Positions 1 through 6,624 of a DNA stretch of 8,736 nucleotides are shown one piece after another. Origin of the DNA: Candidatus Sphingobacterium stercoripullorum (GTDB lineage: Bacteria; Bacteroidota; Bacteroidia; Sphingobacteriales; Sphingobacteriaceae); contig DXEZ01000080.1 in assembly GCA_019114715.1 (NCBI GenBank), forward strand, positions 1-8,736, written 5' to 3'. The position numbers and the translations under genes are program-made. Position 1 is the stretch's first letter; every line of letters starts with the position of its first letter. Below the pieces are notes generated by a model. It did not search any database. It saw only the letters and a list, made by a program, of their open reading frames with translations, and was not told the DNA's origin.

Positions 1-7
1 GGATACA

Positions 8-1057
8 TTGAAATTGAAAAACTACAGTCTAATATTCGGGATGCTTTTGGTGACATTGATAGCCACCTGCGTACTATCGATCTGTATAGGCGCCGTGAAG
101 ATTAATGTGGCTGAACTAGGCTCCATCATCGCATACCGAATGGGTCTCAGTCAAAATATGAACTTCCAGGTCCAGCAGGAGGCTGTGTTCTTTTCATTGA
201 GGCTGCCTCGAGTAATTTTAGGGATGCTCGTGGGAAGTACTTTGGCGATATCTGGAGCGACTATGCAGGGGTTGTTTCGCAACCCCTTGGCAGAGCCGGG
301 CCTAATAGGGATATCCTCAGGAGCCTCCTTGTTTGCGGTGATTATGATCGTCCTGGAAGCTCGCTTTTTTAGCTTTATGACTGCCGCCTTAGGTTATTAT
401 GCCTTGGCAATCGCTGCATTCATGGGAGCATGCATCACGACCTTTATCGTCTATAGAATAGCCGTGCGAAAAGGGAAGGCCGATATCACTACTTTATTAC
501 TGGCTGGTATTGCTATCAATGCGTTGGCAGGCTCGTTTACCGGACTGCTCGTCTCATCCGCCAGTGATGAACAGCTTAGAAATATCACCTTCTGGAATAT
601 GGGGAGCTTAGGTGGCGCAAGTTGGAATACGATTAGCATGGTCACCCCTTTTGTGGTTATTCCTCTGATAGCATTGCCGTTTTTTAGTAAATCTCTGAAT
701 GCTATGTCTTTAGGTGAATCGCAAGCTGGGCATATGGGTGTAAATGTCAACTTGGTAAAAAGAGTAACGATTGTTCTAGCAACCCTTGGCGTGGGGGCTT
801 CAGTGGCGGTTTCTGGAATAATAGGCTTCATTGCTTTGGTTATTCCGCATATCCTCCGCATGGGTTTTACTGCAGATAATCGCCTAGTTTTGCCGGGGTC
901 GGCATTACTGGGCGCTACAGTCCTGGTCTTATCCGATTTGATAGCGCGAACATTAGTTGCTCCATCGGAGCTTCCTATTGGGATAGTTACAGCCATAATC
1001 GGATCGCCGGTATTCATATACATCATATTAGGGGAAAGAAGAAAACGCCGCTTGTAA
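8..1057 (+). CDS. hmuU: Haem ABC transporter permease (FecCD/BtuC family), HmuU-like
   Basis: This 349-residue protein is the inner-membrane permease of a type II ABC importer, which moves haem from the periplasmic binding protein into the cytoplasm as a dimer with the ATPase encoded next door. FecCD-family landmarks are clear: RLPRV at 65-69, QGLFRNPLAEPG at 87-98, the cytoplasmic coupling-loop segment GESQAGHMGV around 236-245, GFIALVIPHILR at 273-284, and the C-terminal ELPIGIVTAIIGSPVF from 321. Many hydrophobic segments span the whole length, and the length is normal for the family. Assignment to haem rather than siderophore or B12 rests on the adjacent HmuV and HmuS homologues. The start is uncertain: the frame begins here with a TTG and stays open to the left edge of the window, so a start further upstream is possible. 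The usual receptor and binding-protein genes are not in view. Confidence 0.88.
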   Translation: MKLKNYSLIFGMLLVTLIATCVLSICIGAVKINVAELGSIIAYRMGLSQNMNFQVQQEAVFFSLRLPRVILGMLVGSTLAISGATMQGLFRNPLAEPGLIGISSGASLFAVIMIVLEARFFSFMTAALGYYALAIAAFMGACITTFIVYRIAVRKGKADITTLLLAGIAINALAGSFTGLLVSSASDEQLRNITFWNMGSLGGASWNTISMVTPFVVIPLIALPFFSKSLNAMSLGESQAGHMGVNVNLVKRVTIVLATLGVGASVAVSGIIGFIALVIPHILRMGFTADNRLVLPGSALLGATVLVLSDLIARTLVAPSELPIGIVTAIIGSPVFIYIILGERRKRRL

Positions 1058-1091
1058 AAGCGCTCATCCTATAATTGAGAACTAATTAAGC

Positions 1092-1877
1092 ATGATTGAA
1101 GTAAAAAATATCAGCTATTCAATTGGCAAAAAGGCACTGGTAAATGAGGTGAGCTTTCACGTTCAACCGGGAGAGATGCTGGCAATAATTGGCGCAAATG
1201 GCGCTGGGAAAAGTACTTTGCTTAAGCTCTTGTGCAAAGAAATTAAGAGTGATTCTGGGAAAATCCTAATTAGAAATAAACCCATTGAAGCCTATAGGCT
1301 GGATGACCTGGCCAAGTTTCGCTCCGTCTTAGCCCAGAGCAATACCATTTCGGTTTCCTTTAAGGTGCAAGAGCTGATCATGATGGGGCGTTACCCGCAT
1401 TTTGATAACCGCCCAACGGAAGAGGATGTAGCTATCGTAAAAAAAGCAATGGAAGAAACAGGTGTGCTCGCTTTTGCCGATCGAGATTACAATACACTCT
1501 CAGGTGGCGAGCAGCAGCGCGTGCAACTTGCTCGAGTAATTGCACAGATATACGACCAGCCTCAAGGAATCTTGTTCCTGGATGAACCCACAAATGGCTT
1601 GGATATACTTTACCAACAGCAAATTCTATCGCTGGCTCGAGGCTTAGCCGATAGGGGGTACTGCGTGGTGAGTATACTTCATGATATCAATTTTGCCTCC
1701 CGCTATGCGCATAAGGTGTTAATGCTTAAACAGGGAAGAAGCATTGCCTTTGGCCCGCCCCGCGAAGTGATTAATTGCGTGAATATACATCATGCCTTTA
1801 ATATCCATGTGAAACTCTTTAGCGATGAGGAGTATAAATGTCCTTTTATCGTTCCCACAATGAAAACAGCAAATTAA
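1092..1877 (+). CDS. hmuV: Haem ABC transporter ATP-binding protein, HmuV-like
   Basis: This 261-residue ATPase powers the HmuU permease from the cytoplasmic face. All the parts of an active ABC ATPase are present: Walker A GANGAGKST at 34-42, the Q-loop glutamine at about 82, signature LSGGEQQRVQLAR at 136-148, Walker B ILFLDEPT at 160-167, D-loop NGLD at 168-171, and the switch histidine at 197 in LHDIN. The segment MMGRYPHF at 97-104 is typical of the FecE/HmuV branch. Length is normal. It begins 34 bases after hmuU and ends 23 bases before the HemS-like gene, so the three are very likely one transcript. No Shine-Dalgarno sequence precedes the ATG, as is common in Bacteroidota. A haem substrate is inferred from its neighbours; the ATPase alone would not separate haem from siderophore uptake. 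Confidence 0.92.
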   Translation: MIEVKNISYSIGKKALVNEVSFHVQPGEMLAIIGANGAGKSTLLKLLCKEIKSDSGKILIRNKPIEAYRLDDLAKFRSVLAQSNTISVSFKVQELIMMGRYPHFDNRPTEEDVAIVKKAMEETGVLAFADRDYNTLSGGEQQRVQLARVIAQIYDQPQGILFLDEPTNGLDILYQQQILSLARGLADRGYCVVSILHDINFASRYAHKVLMLKQGRSIAFGPPREVINCVNIHHAFNIHVKLFSDEEYKCPFIVPTMKTAN

Positions 1878-1900
1878 TACAAATAAAATAAAAATAGATT

Positions 1901-2926
1901 ATGGAAAATACAGCAATAGCATTGAAAGATCGCTTTATAGCTTTAAAAGCTGAAAAGCCAAAAATACGTATCAGAGAGGCAGCTAAGCAGCTGGGTGCAT
2001 CCGAGGCGGAATTGGTGGCAACCAATGAAAATAACATTGCCTTAAAGTCTGAATTTGAAAATATTTTAAAGGAAATACAAACCTTAGGGTATGTGATGGC
2101 TTTAACTCGTAATGATTATGCCGTACATGAAAGGAAAGGGATTTACACCAAAGCAGGGTTTAACGGGCATGTTGGCCTAGTGGCAAATCCAGATATAGAC
2201 CTTCGATTGTTTATGAATGCCTGGCATTTTGGTTTTGCCGTGTCAGAAGGAGAGCGTCAAAGCCTGCAGTTTTTTGACCAGGATGGAGAGGCTGTGCATA
2301 AAATTTATCTTACTGAATTTAGCGATAAGGATGCTTACCAGTCTCTGGTCAATAAATATCGCTCAGATCGGCAGAGAGATCCTTTGCAGATCAAGCCGTT
2401 AGATAGATCCATTGTGGAGAAACCGGACGATTCAATTGACGTTGCTGGCTTTCAGGATGCTTGGCGAAACATGAAAGATACACACGAGTTTTTCGCAGTA
2501 TTGAATAAATTTGGAGTCAAAAGAAATCAATCCATGCGTTTGGCTCCTGAAGGCTACGCCATCGAAAGCTCATGGGGATCTCTAAGAAAGCTATTAGAAG
2601 CAGTCTCCGAGCGGGATTTGGAGATTATGGTATTTATCGGAAACCGAGGTTGCATACAGATACATACAGGAAAAGCGAAGCGACTAGTGCAAACGGGGCC
2701 TTGGTTTAATGTTTTAGATCCAGAGTTTGATATGCACCTGCGGGAGGACATTATTGATAATGTTTGGGTGGTTAAAAAACCTACCAAAGAAGGTATTGTT
2801 ACCAGCATCGAGGTGTTTGACGCTAAAGGAGAGCTTGTCGTCCAGTTTTTCGGTAAGCGTAAACCTGGGGTGCCAGAAAGAGAGGATTGGAGACAGGTGG
2901 TGCAAGATTTTATGTTAAATGATTAA
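1901..2926 (+). CDS. hmuS: HemS/HmuS-family cytoplasmic haem-handling (haemin-degrading) protein
   Basis: A 341-residue, two-repeat protein of the HemS/ChuS/HmuS family, whose members bind incoming haem in the cytoplasm and either pass it on or break it down to release iron. The N-terminal repeat contains EAAKQLGASEAELVA (26-40) and NPDIDLRLFMNAW (96-108). The second has DTHEFF, with His195 matching the proximal haem ligand known in HemS (His196 in Yersinia), RLVQTGPWFNVLDP (261-274), and FGKRKPG near 317-323. Arg102 and Arg320 fall where haem-propionate-binding arginines lie in HemS. Length and both repeats are complete. No transmembrane segment or signal peptide is seen. It is the last gene of the unit and is followed by an intrinsic terminator. 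The sequence cannot say whether it degrades haem or only carries it. Confidence 0.92.
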   Translation: MENTAIALKDRFIALKAEKPKIRIREAAKQLGASEAELVATNENNIALKSEFENILKEIQTLGYVMALTRNDYAVHERKGIYTKAGFNGHVGLVANPDIDLRLFMNAWHFGFAVSEGERQSLQFFDQDGEAVHKIYLTEFSDKDAYQSLVNKYRSDRQRDPLQIKPLDRSIVEKPDDSIDVAGFQDAWRNMKDTHEFFAVLNKFGVKRNQSMRLAPEGYAIESSWGSLRKLLEAVSERDLEIMVFIGNRGCIQIHTGKAKRLVQTGPWFNVLDPEFDMHLREDIIDNVWVVKKPTKEGIVTSIEVFDAKGELVVQFFGKRKPGVPEREDWRQVVQDFMLND

Positions 2927-2947
2927 AATTATTGTCCTGGGGTAAAC

Positions 2948-2982
2948 AGGAGGCTAACTCGGTAAAGGTGGTCTCCTTTTTT
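2948..2982 (+). terminator. Intrinsic terminator after the haem uptake genes
   Basis: The arm at 2948-2956 pairs with 2969-2977 as a 9-base stem (two G-U wobbles) around a 12-base loop, and the stem runs straight into six T residues. It starts 22 bases after the hmuS stop codon, so it closes the hmuU-hmuV-hmuS transcript and separates it from the ChaN-like gene. Confidence 0.75.
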
Positions 2983-3043
2983 AACTTTGTAAGATTTGGT
3001 AAATTTATCCCAGTAAAATTCTCAAGCACTCTAAAAACATCTT

Positions 3044-3058
3044 ACCACCTAAAGTGGT
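3044..3058. promoter_or_regulatory. Small inverted repeat upstream of the ChaN-like gene
   Basis: ACCAC and GTGGT form a perfect 5-base inverted repeat around CTAAA, extendable by weaker pairs on either side. It lies 44 bases before the ATG and lacks a T-run, so it is more likely an operator or leader hairpin than a terminator. It does not resemble a Fur box. Chance occurrence is possible. Confidence 0.25.
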
Positions 3059-3102
3059 GGGAAATAAACTATTTGTACACTTAAAACCCACTAATTGTTT
3101 CC

Positions 3103-3975
3103 ATGAAACGCAAAAGTTTTTATCGCTCGTTATTCTTATTTGTCGGTCTATCTCTTTTGTTCACCCGAACTTGGGCGCAAGAGGCCTATGCAATATTCAA
3201 TAAAGAAGGAGAAAAAGTAAGCATTCAAGCCTTAATGGCCGCAACAAACGACAAATCCCATGTATTCTTTGGTGAATTTCATAATAATCCTATTGCACAC
3301 TGGTTGCAGCTTAAAATGGTTAAGGAGTTATATGCAATTCATGAAGAGAATTTAGTGGTAGGTGCCGAAATGTTTGAATCAGACAATCAACTGCTAATTA
3401 ACGAATATTTTGCTGATCAAATCAAGCAGAAGAGCTTCGAGGAAGAGGTCCGTTTGTGGGAGAATTATAAAACGGATTATAAGCCTATACTGGAATTTGC
3501 TAAAGATAAAAACGTGAAATTTATAGCAACGAATATACCTAGGCGTTACGCCAACTCTGTTTACTACAATGGCCTGGATATTCTTCAACAGTTGCCAGAA
3601 GAATCGAGGTCTTATATTGCGCCATTACCGATTGAAATTGATACCACATTGAGTTCCTATAAAGAAATTCAGAACATGGCTAGCGATCACAATGGCACCT
3701 TTATGATGGAAGCTCAAGCTGTAAAGGATGCTACTATGGCACATTTTATTCTTGAAAACACAAAAGAGTCAACCGTGTTTTTTCACTTAAACGGTGCTTA
3801 TCATACCAATCGATATCAAGGGATCTTAACTTTTTTGATGCCAAGAATTGATGAAAATAAGATGCTTACTATTGCTACAGTGAGTCAATCCAGTATCCAG
3901 GAGTTAAAGCCCCAGAACTTAGATCTAGCAGACTTTGTAATTTGTGTAGATCAGGACATGACTTTAACGCATTAG
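3103..3975 (+). CDS. ChaN-like exported haem-binding protein (DUF399 family)
   Basis: A 290-residue protein of the ChaN family (haem-binding, iron-regulated; Pfam Cofac_haem_bdg). Structural work on Campylobacter ChaN showed a dimer holding cofacial haems, which is family knowledge and not visible here. The N-terminus has basic residues followed by a hydrophobic stretch (about 9-20) and a likely signal peptidase I site near TWA-Q (25/26). There is no lipobox cysteine, unlike the lipoprotein members. Family motifs are GEFHNN at 57-62 with His66, GAEMFE at 87-92, IPRRYAN at 145-151, AQAVKDATMAHFI at 204-216 and NGAYH at 230-234. Length is normal. It follows the haem operon on the same strand but after a terminator, 176 bases from hmuS, so it probably has its own promoter. 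A periplasmic haem store or chaperone role is inferred from this position. Confidence 0.85.
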   Translation: MKRKSFYRSLFLFVGLSLLFTRTWAQEAYAIFNKEGEKVSIQALMAATNDKSHVFFGEFHNNPIAHWLQLKMVKELYAIHEENLVVGAEMFESDNQLLINEYFADQIKQKSFEEEVRLWENYKTDYKPILEFAKDKNVKFIATNIPRRYANSVYYNGLDILQQLPEESRSYIAPLPIEIDTTLSSYKEIQNMASDHNGTFMMEAQAVKDATMAHFILENTKESTVFFHLNGAYHTNRYQGILTFLMPRIDENKMLTIATVSQSSIQELKPQNLDLADFVICVDQDMTLTH

Positions 3976-4020
3976 GTAGTTAGGAATAAATATACATATA
4001 ACACCGCTAGCTTAAGCCAT

Positions 4021-4064
4021 AAACCAAGTTCGTGTAAAGAGAGTATAGGTTTTGGTTTTATACT
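4021..4064 (+). other. Structured segment downstream of the ChaN-like gene
   Basis: Two alternative hairpins overlap: AAACCAA (4021-4027) with TTGGTTT (4052-4058), and AGTATA (4042-4047) with TATACT (4059-4064). The sequence that follows is only loosely T-rich, so this is at best a weak terminator for the ChaN-like gene. Confidence 0.3.
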
Positions 4065-4091
4065 GTTTCTTTGTTAGATAGCTTGCTTGTG

Positions 4092-4229
4092 ATGGATAAA
4101 CCTTTTTACGAGGAAACGCATAGTGTAGAAGACTTTTGTCATCAAATTACAATGCTAAAGCTAGGGGTTGATTGTGAAGCACAATACAATTCCGATGAAC
4201 TGAATATAAGGGCTAATATGCTTTGTTAG
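4092..4229 (+). CDS. Possible 45-residue small ORF, unknown
   Basis: An ATG-started frame of 45 codons ending at TAG lies in the gap between the ChaN-like gene and the IS21-like repeats. It begins MDKPFYEETHSVEDFCHQ, is rich in acidic residues, has three cysteines and no hydrophobic segment. I do not recognise it. There is no ribosome binding site or promoter that would support it, and an ORF of this length is expected by chance, so it may be a gene fragment or nothing. Confidence 0.18.
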   Translation: MDKPFYEETHSVEDFCHQITMLKLGVDCEAQYNSDELNIRANMLC

Positions 4230-4298
4230 CGAAATGGTTATTTCATCTGCTTCTTATCTCCCGTCCATCTTAATATATTGGACAGGTGTGCTCGTATT

Positions 4299-4311
4299 GC
4301 CAAGTCTTGGC
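4299..4311. repeat. Short perfect palindrome
   Basis: GCCAAG-T-CTTGGC is a perfect 6-base inverted repeat with a single central base, 34 bases left of the tandem IS21-like repeats. It could be part of the same relic or a protein-binding site; no T-run follows. Confidence 0.25.
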
Positions 4312-4344
4312 TATAGGTAAAAGCATAAGAGCAACGCTAATTAA

Positions 4345-4390
4345 TCCGGAGCAAAGTGCGCCATCATTCTGGGGCAAAGTGCACCATCAT
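4345..4390. mobile_element. Two tandem 23-base repeats, likely the end of a lost IS21-family element
   Basis: Two adjacent units (4345-4367 and 4368-4390) match at 20 of 23 positions and share the core GCAAAGTGC followed by CCATCAT. On the minus strand the core reads GCACTTTGC, followed by CTCCGGA in the unit at 4345-4367. This resembles the multiple transposase-binding repeats found at the ends of IS21-family elements in Bacteroidota. No istA or istB coding sequence is present, so only a terminal scar remains. The family assignment is from memory of such ends and would need comparison with curated elements. Confidence 0.5.
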
Positions 4391-4456
4391 GCCGAGCTTA
4401 AAAACGTCCTTTAATCTGCTGTATTTATAATTTGCTTATAGATTTGGTAGAGTTCG

Positions 4457-5356
4457 TTAGGAGTTTTTTAATCTTTGGGCAGTAAGGCTTTGTTTCATAA
4501 AGACTACAAGAAAGCTTGCTGCAACAAAAGGGAACGTTAATTGGGGTAGTTCAAGCTGAACGAAGGTGAAGCTCACCACCAGGGATATTAATATGGAAAC
4601 CAGAACCCAAAGTCCATCTTTCACCTTTTCACCTGCAAAAGTAATAGCACATAATACCGCGTTAAAACTGAATAATCCATTAGATATACTCTCAACCGGT
4701 ACCTCTAGATATTGGGAGAGAATTCCCGATAATACTCCATCTGCTAAACCGTACAATGCTGCTATCGGAGAGCAGATAAAGACGGCAACAAAAAATAAAA
4801 TTCCCGAAAGTAATTTACCTTGAAAAATTACTTGACCGTATCCCTTTATCGCAAAATCAAATTGATTTTGGTGGGTGACCTCTAAGACCTCTGGAATGAA
4901 TAAAAAGTTGGGAAAGTAATTCCCGATTATAAAAAGAAAAAGCCAAGTAACCAACACAAATGGCAGCGTAAATACCGGTAATCGAAACTTGATAAAATAA
5001 TATTGCAAAATAGTCGCAACACTGGATCCAATTACTACAAATAGCCAGATGATCAGTGTTGGCTTAAAAAATAGCATACAAGCAACACCAGTTAAGGCAG
5101 CACTAAAGCCATAAATGCCTTTGTTTAGTTCTGCATTATCGAATTTCAATATCCGTGCAGTAATAGTTCCGCAGCAGGTAGCGAGCAAGGCCGCTATTCC
5201 CATTATAGGAGAGCCGTAAGTAATGCCTAGAAGAAATAACAGTCCTGTCCAGAGGTTCTCTTGAAGCATAATCTGCCCCAACCCCTTTAATACCTGACGT
5301 GTAAACAACATCGAGCCCTTGGCGTTGTTGTTTATTACAACCTGCTTTTCGTTCAT
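4457..5356 (-). CDS. Urea transporter (UT family membrane channel)
   Basis: A 299-residue integral membrane protein of the urea transporter family, which lets urea pass the inner membrane passively. The family's internal duplication is clear. GLGQIMLQENLWTG (25-38) is echoed by GYGQVIFQGKLLSG (172-185), LNKGIYGFSAALTGVA (77-92) by ISNGLFSFNAVLCAIT (224-239), and PVFTLPFVLVTW (127-138) by PQLTFPFV (270-277). About ten hydrophobic segments are present and the length is normal for a bacterial UT. The start chosen is the ATG that places the N-terminal tail before the first repeat; no ribosome binding site is evident. No urease subunit or accessory gene is in the window, so its partner pathway is not shown. 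It points away from the accessory region on its right and towards the IS21-like scar on its left. Confidence 0.88.
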   Translation of the reverse strand: MNEKQVVINNNAKGSMLFTRQVLKGLGQIMLQENLWTGLLFLLGITYGSPIMGIAALLATCCGTITARILKFDNAELNKGIYGFSAALTGVACMLFFKPTLIIWLFVVIGSSVATILQYYFIKFRLPVFTLPFVLVTWLFLFIIGNYFPNFLFIPEVLEVTHQNQFDFAIKGYGQVIFQGKLLSGILFFVAVFICSPIAALYGLADGVLSGILSQYLEVPVESISNGLFSFNAVLCAITFAGEKVKDGLWVLVSILISLVVSFTFVQLELPQLTFPFVAASFLVVFMKQSLTAQRLKNS

Positions 5357-5366
5357 TATCTTTTTA

Positions 5367-5379
5367 AAACAACTTGTTT
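5367..5379. promoter_or_regulatory. Palindrome just upstream of the urea transporter start
   Basis: AAACAA-C-TTGTTT is a perfect 6-base inverted repeat with one central base, in the leader 11 bases upstream of the ATG of the urea transporter. It could be an operator or leader hairpin; low-complexity A/T surroundings make chance a real alternative. Confidence 0.2.
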
Positions 5380-5432
5380 GTTTTTCCTTTTATTTTTAAG
5401 GTATAATTTCATATTCTAGATCTGCTGAGTTT

Positions 5433-5440
5433 CAAAAGTA
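5433..5440 (-). promoter_or_regulatory. Possible -7 element for the urea transporter gene
   Basis: On the minus strand this reads TACTTTTG, matching the Bacteroidota -7 consensus TAnnTTTG, about 75 bases upstream of the start codon. No convincing -33 TTTG is found at the expected distance, so the call is tentative. Confidence 0.3.
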
Positions 5441-6106
5441 CACAAGTAAACCTTTGAAATTAAGAATTACTTCAATTAGAGTAAATATTTGGTAGTTTAT
5501 GGTGAAGTGTTTTTGGAGAATGTTTGTTTTTTGTTAACCTAAACTCCATTTGAGCTATTTGAACCCAAGGTGATTAAGTTGCCATTATCAGCTTTCTTAG
5601 CACTCTAGTAGACTGTAGCAATATTTCCTTTTTGCTAAATAATCAGCCTCAAAACTTTTTTTTCGCGCACTTTAAGTTTATATGGCTTAAATGGTTTTTT
5701 CTCAGCGTGCATTATTTGCTCTTTAGTTGAGAGATAGTAATGCATTCACACTATTTCGTGTTTATGTGAAGATTTGGGCTTTTTACACCTTCTTAATATA
5801 TCTCACCACATAAATAAAATTCACTTCGTTTAACAATTCGGATAAAATTAAGGTGAATGTTCTAAACTTTATAGCCGTGATCTAAAGACCTTATTCTCCA
5901 ATCTTTACATCCATCAATTTGAGCATCGGGATGAGTAGGAGATGGCTGGATCGAGGTAATGAATCCTGTTTTTGAGCACTACCTAGAGATGCACTTAATG
6001 AGAATTACATTCCTTAGCTAAAGATGATATTCGATAGCTGTTGAAGTAATTGAGTGTGTGAAAATAAATGTGTTCATATGGCTTGTAGTCAGGGGGATGC
6101 GATGGG
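5441..6106. other. AT-rich gap with no supported gene
   Basis: I read both strands of this stretch and found no frame longer than a few tens of codons that resembles a protein. Only small stop-bound pieces occur, for example a 20-codon frame from an ATG at about 5959. TTCACA (5745-5750) and TGTGAA (5765-5770) form a short inverted repeat, but nothing ties it to a gene. Decayed sequence between the urea transporter and the accessory region is the simplest reading. Confidence 0.5.
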
Positions 6107-6135
6107 TTTGTTGTCACAAATTTATACTATTTTTG
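6107..6135 (+). promoter_or_regulatory. Bacteroidota-type promoter for the broken antitoxin gene
   Basis: TTTG at 6107-6110 and TATTTTTG at 6128-6135 match the -33 (TTTG) and -7 (TAnnTTTG) elements, with a 17-base spacer that is slightly short. Transcription would begin around 6142, about 12 bases before the ATG at 6154. The promoter is embedded in an inverted repeat described separately. Confidence 0.6.
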
Positions 6136-6141
6136 TGACAA
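6111..6141. promoter_or_regulatory. Operator-like 10-base inverted repeat overlapping the promoter
   Basis: TTGTCACAAA (6111-6120) and TTTGTGACAA (6132-6141) are perfect inverted copies separated by 11 bases. They cover the spacer and the -7 element of the promoter and end 12 bases before the start of the AbiEi-like pseudogene. AbiEi antitoxins are known to repress their own promoters by binding inverted repeats, so this is the natural operator candidate. Confidence 0.6.
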
Positions 6142-6153
6142 GTAGGATTTGGA

Positions 6154-6375
6154 ATGAGCGTTGAAGCGCAAATAGAAAAGTTAATAAAAAACAAACCCAA
6201 AGGCTTATTATTTATGCCAGAAATTTCTTGAAACTGGCTTCATCTGAAGCCGTATGGCAAGCTTGGGTGCGCCTAATGGAAAAAGGTAATTACCAAGATA
6301 GCTCAAAGAGTCTTTGTGTGTCCTATAGAAACTAAATTCATTGGATTGCTTTTAGGCGCCATTGAAGACCTAGTT
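6154..6375 (+). pseudogene. Broken DUF6088/AbiEi-type antitoxin gene (N-terminal part)
   Basis: Joining three reading-frame segments restores the N-terminal winged-helix region of the DUF6088/AbiEi antitoxin family. The first (6154-6222) gives MSVEAQIEKLIKNKPKGLLF then MPE. The second (6225-6287) gives FLKLASSEAVWQAWVRLMEK then G. The third (6289-6375) gives ITKIAQRVFVCPIE then TKFIGLLLGAIEDLV. The pattern G-hydrophobic-P-x-x-F, then SSEAV-x-Q-A-x-x-RL-x-x-x-G, then IA-x-x-x-[YF]-x-x-P is that of the family. A one-base loss after 6222 creates a stop at 6229-6231, and a second indel near 6288 restores the original frame. Similarity stops at about 6375, after roughly 73 residues, where intact members continue for well over 100 more. 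The toxin partner (AbiEii-like nucleotidyltransferase) is absent. The promoter and operator upstream are still intact, so the decay may be recent. Confidence 0.7.
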
Positions 6376-6379
6376 ACAA

Positions 6380-6605
6380 AGGTTCCCTTAATATATTCAC
6401 TTTGTGTGCTGTTTTTGTTCTTTTAAAGCGCCTTCCCCGATCAGTCCAAGTGTTTGTTATCATAGGAAATACCATCGTTCCCAGGTAATAACAATCCTTT
6501 TTTCGAAGTACTTAGTCACCAGACCAATCCCGTAAATGCCCAAAGCGAGAACAGTTATGGACAAGAGCGGTGGGGTTTCGCAAACCACAAATGAGTGAGG
6601 GAGAT
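6380..6605 (+). repeat. Long dispersed repeat, copy 1 (about 225 bases)
   Basis: This stretch aligns over its whole length with 8417-8645. Anchors keep their spacing: AGGT at 6380 and 8417, ATCAGTC at 6440 and 8479, TTTGTTATCATA soon after, and CAAAGCGAGAACAG at 6541 and 8581. Identity is highest in the last 80 bases, which also match copy 2. The left end falls within a few bases of where the antitoxin pseudogene loses similarity, and the right end lies 20 bases from the stop codon of the DUF1016 gene. I see no obvious terminal inverted repeats and no transposase, so the class is unknown. Confidence 0.75.
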
Positions 6606-6624
6606 CTATCAACTGTAAGCGACC

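Noticed and set aside
451..1026. Long minus-strand open frame opposite hmuU
   Set aside because: It is the antisense shadow of a well-supported FecCD permease and its translation has no recognisable family features.
2554..2918. Overlapping open frames on both strands inside the hmuS 3' half
   Set aside because: The HemS reading frame explains this DNA fully, including the haem-ligand histidine and FGKRKPG motif; the other frames are shadows.
5930..6020. Short frame near 5959 (about 20 codons)
   Set aside because: It is too short, has no start signals, and matches no family I know.
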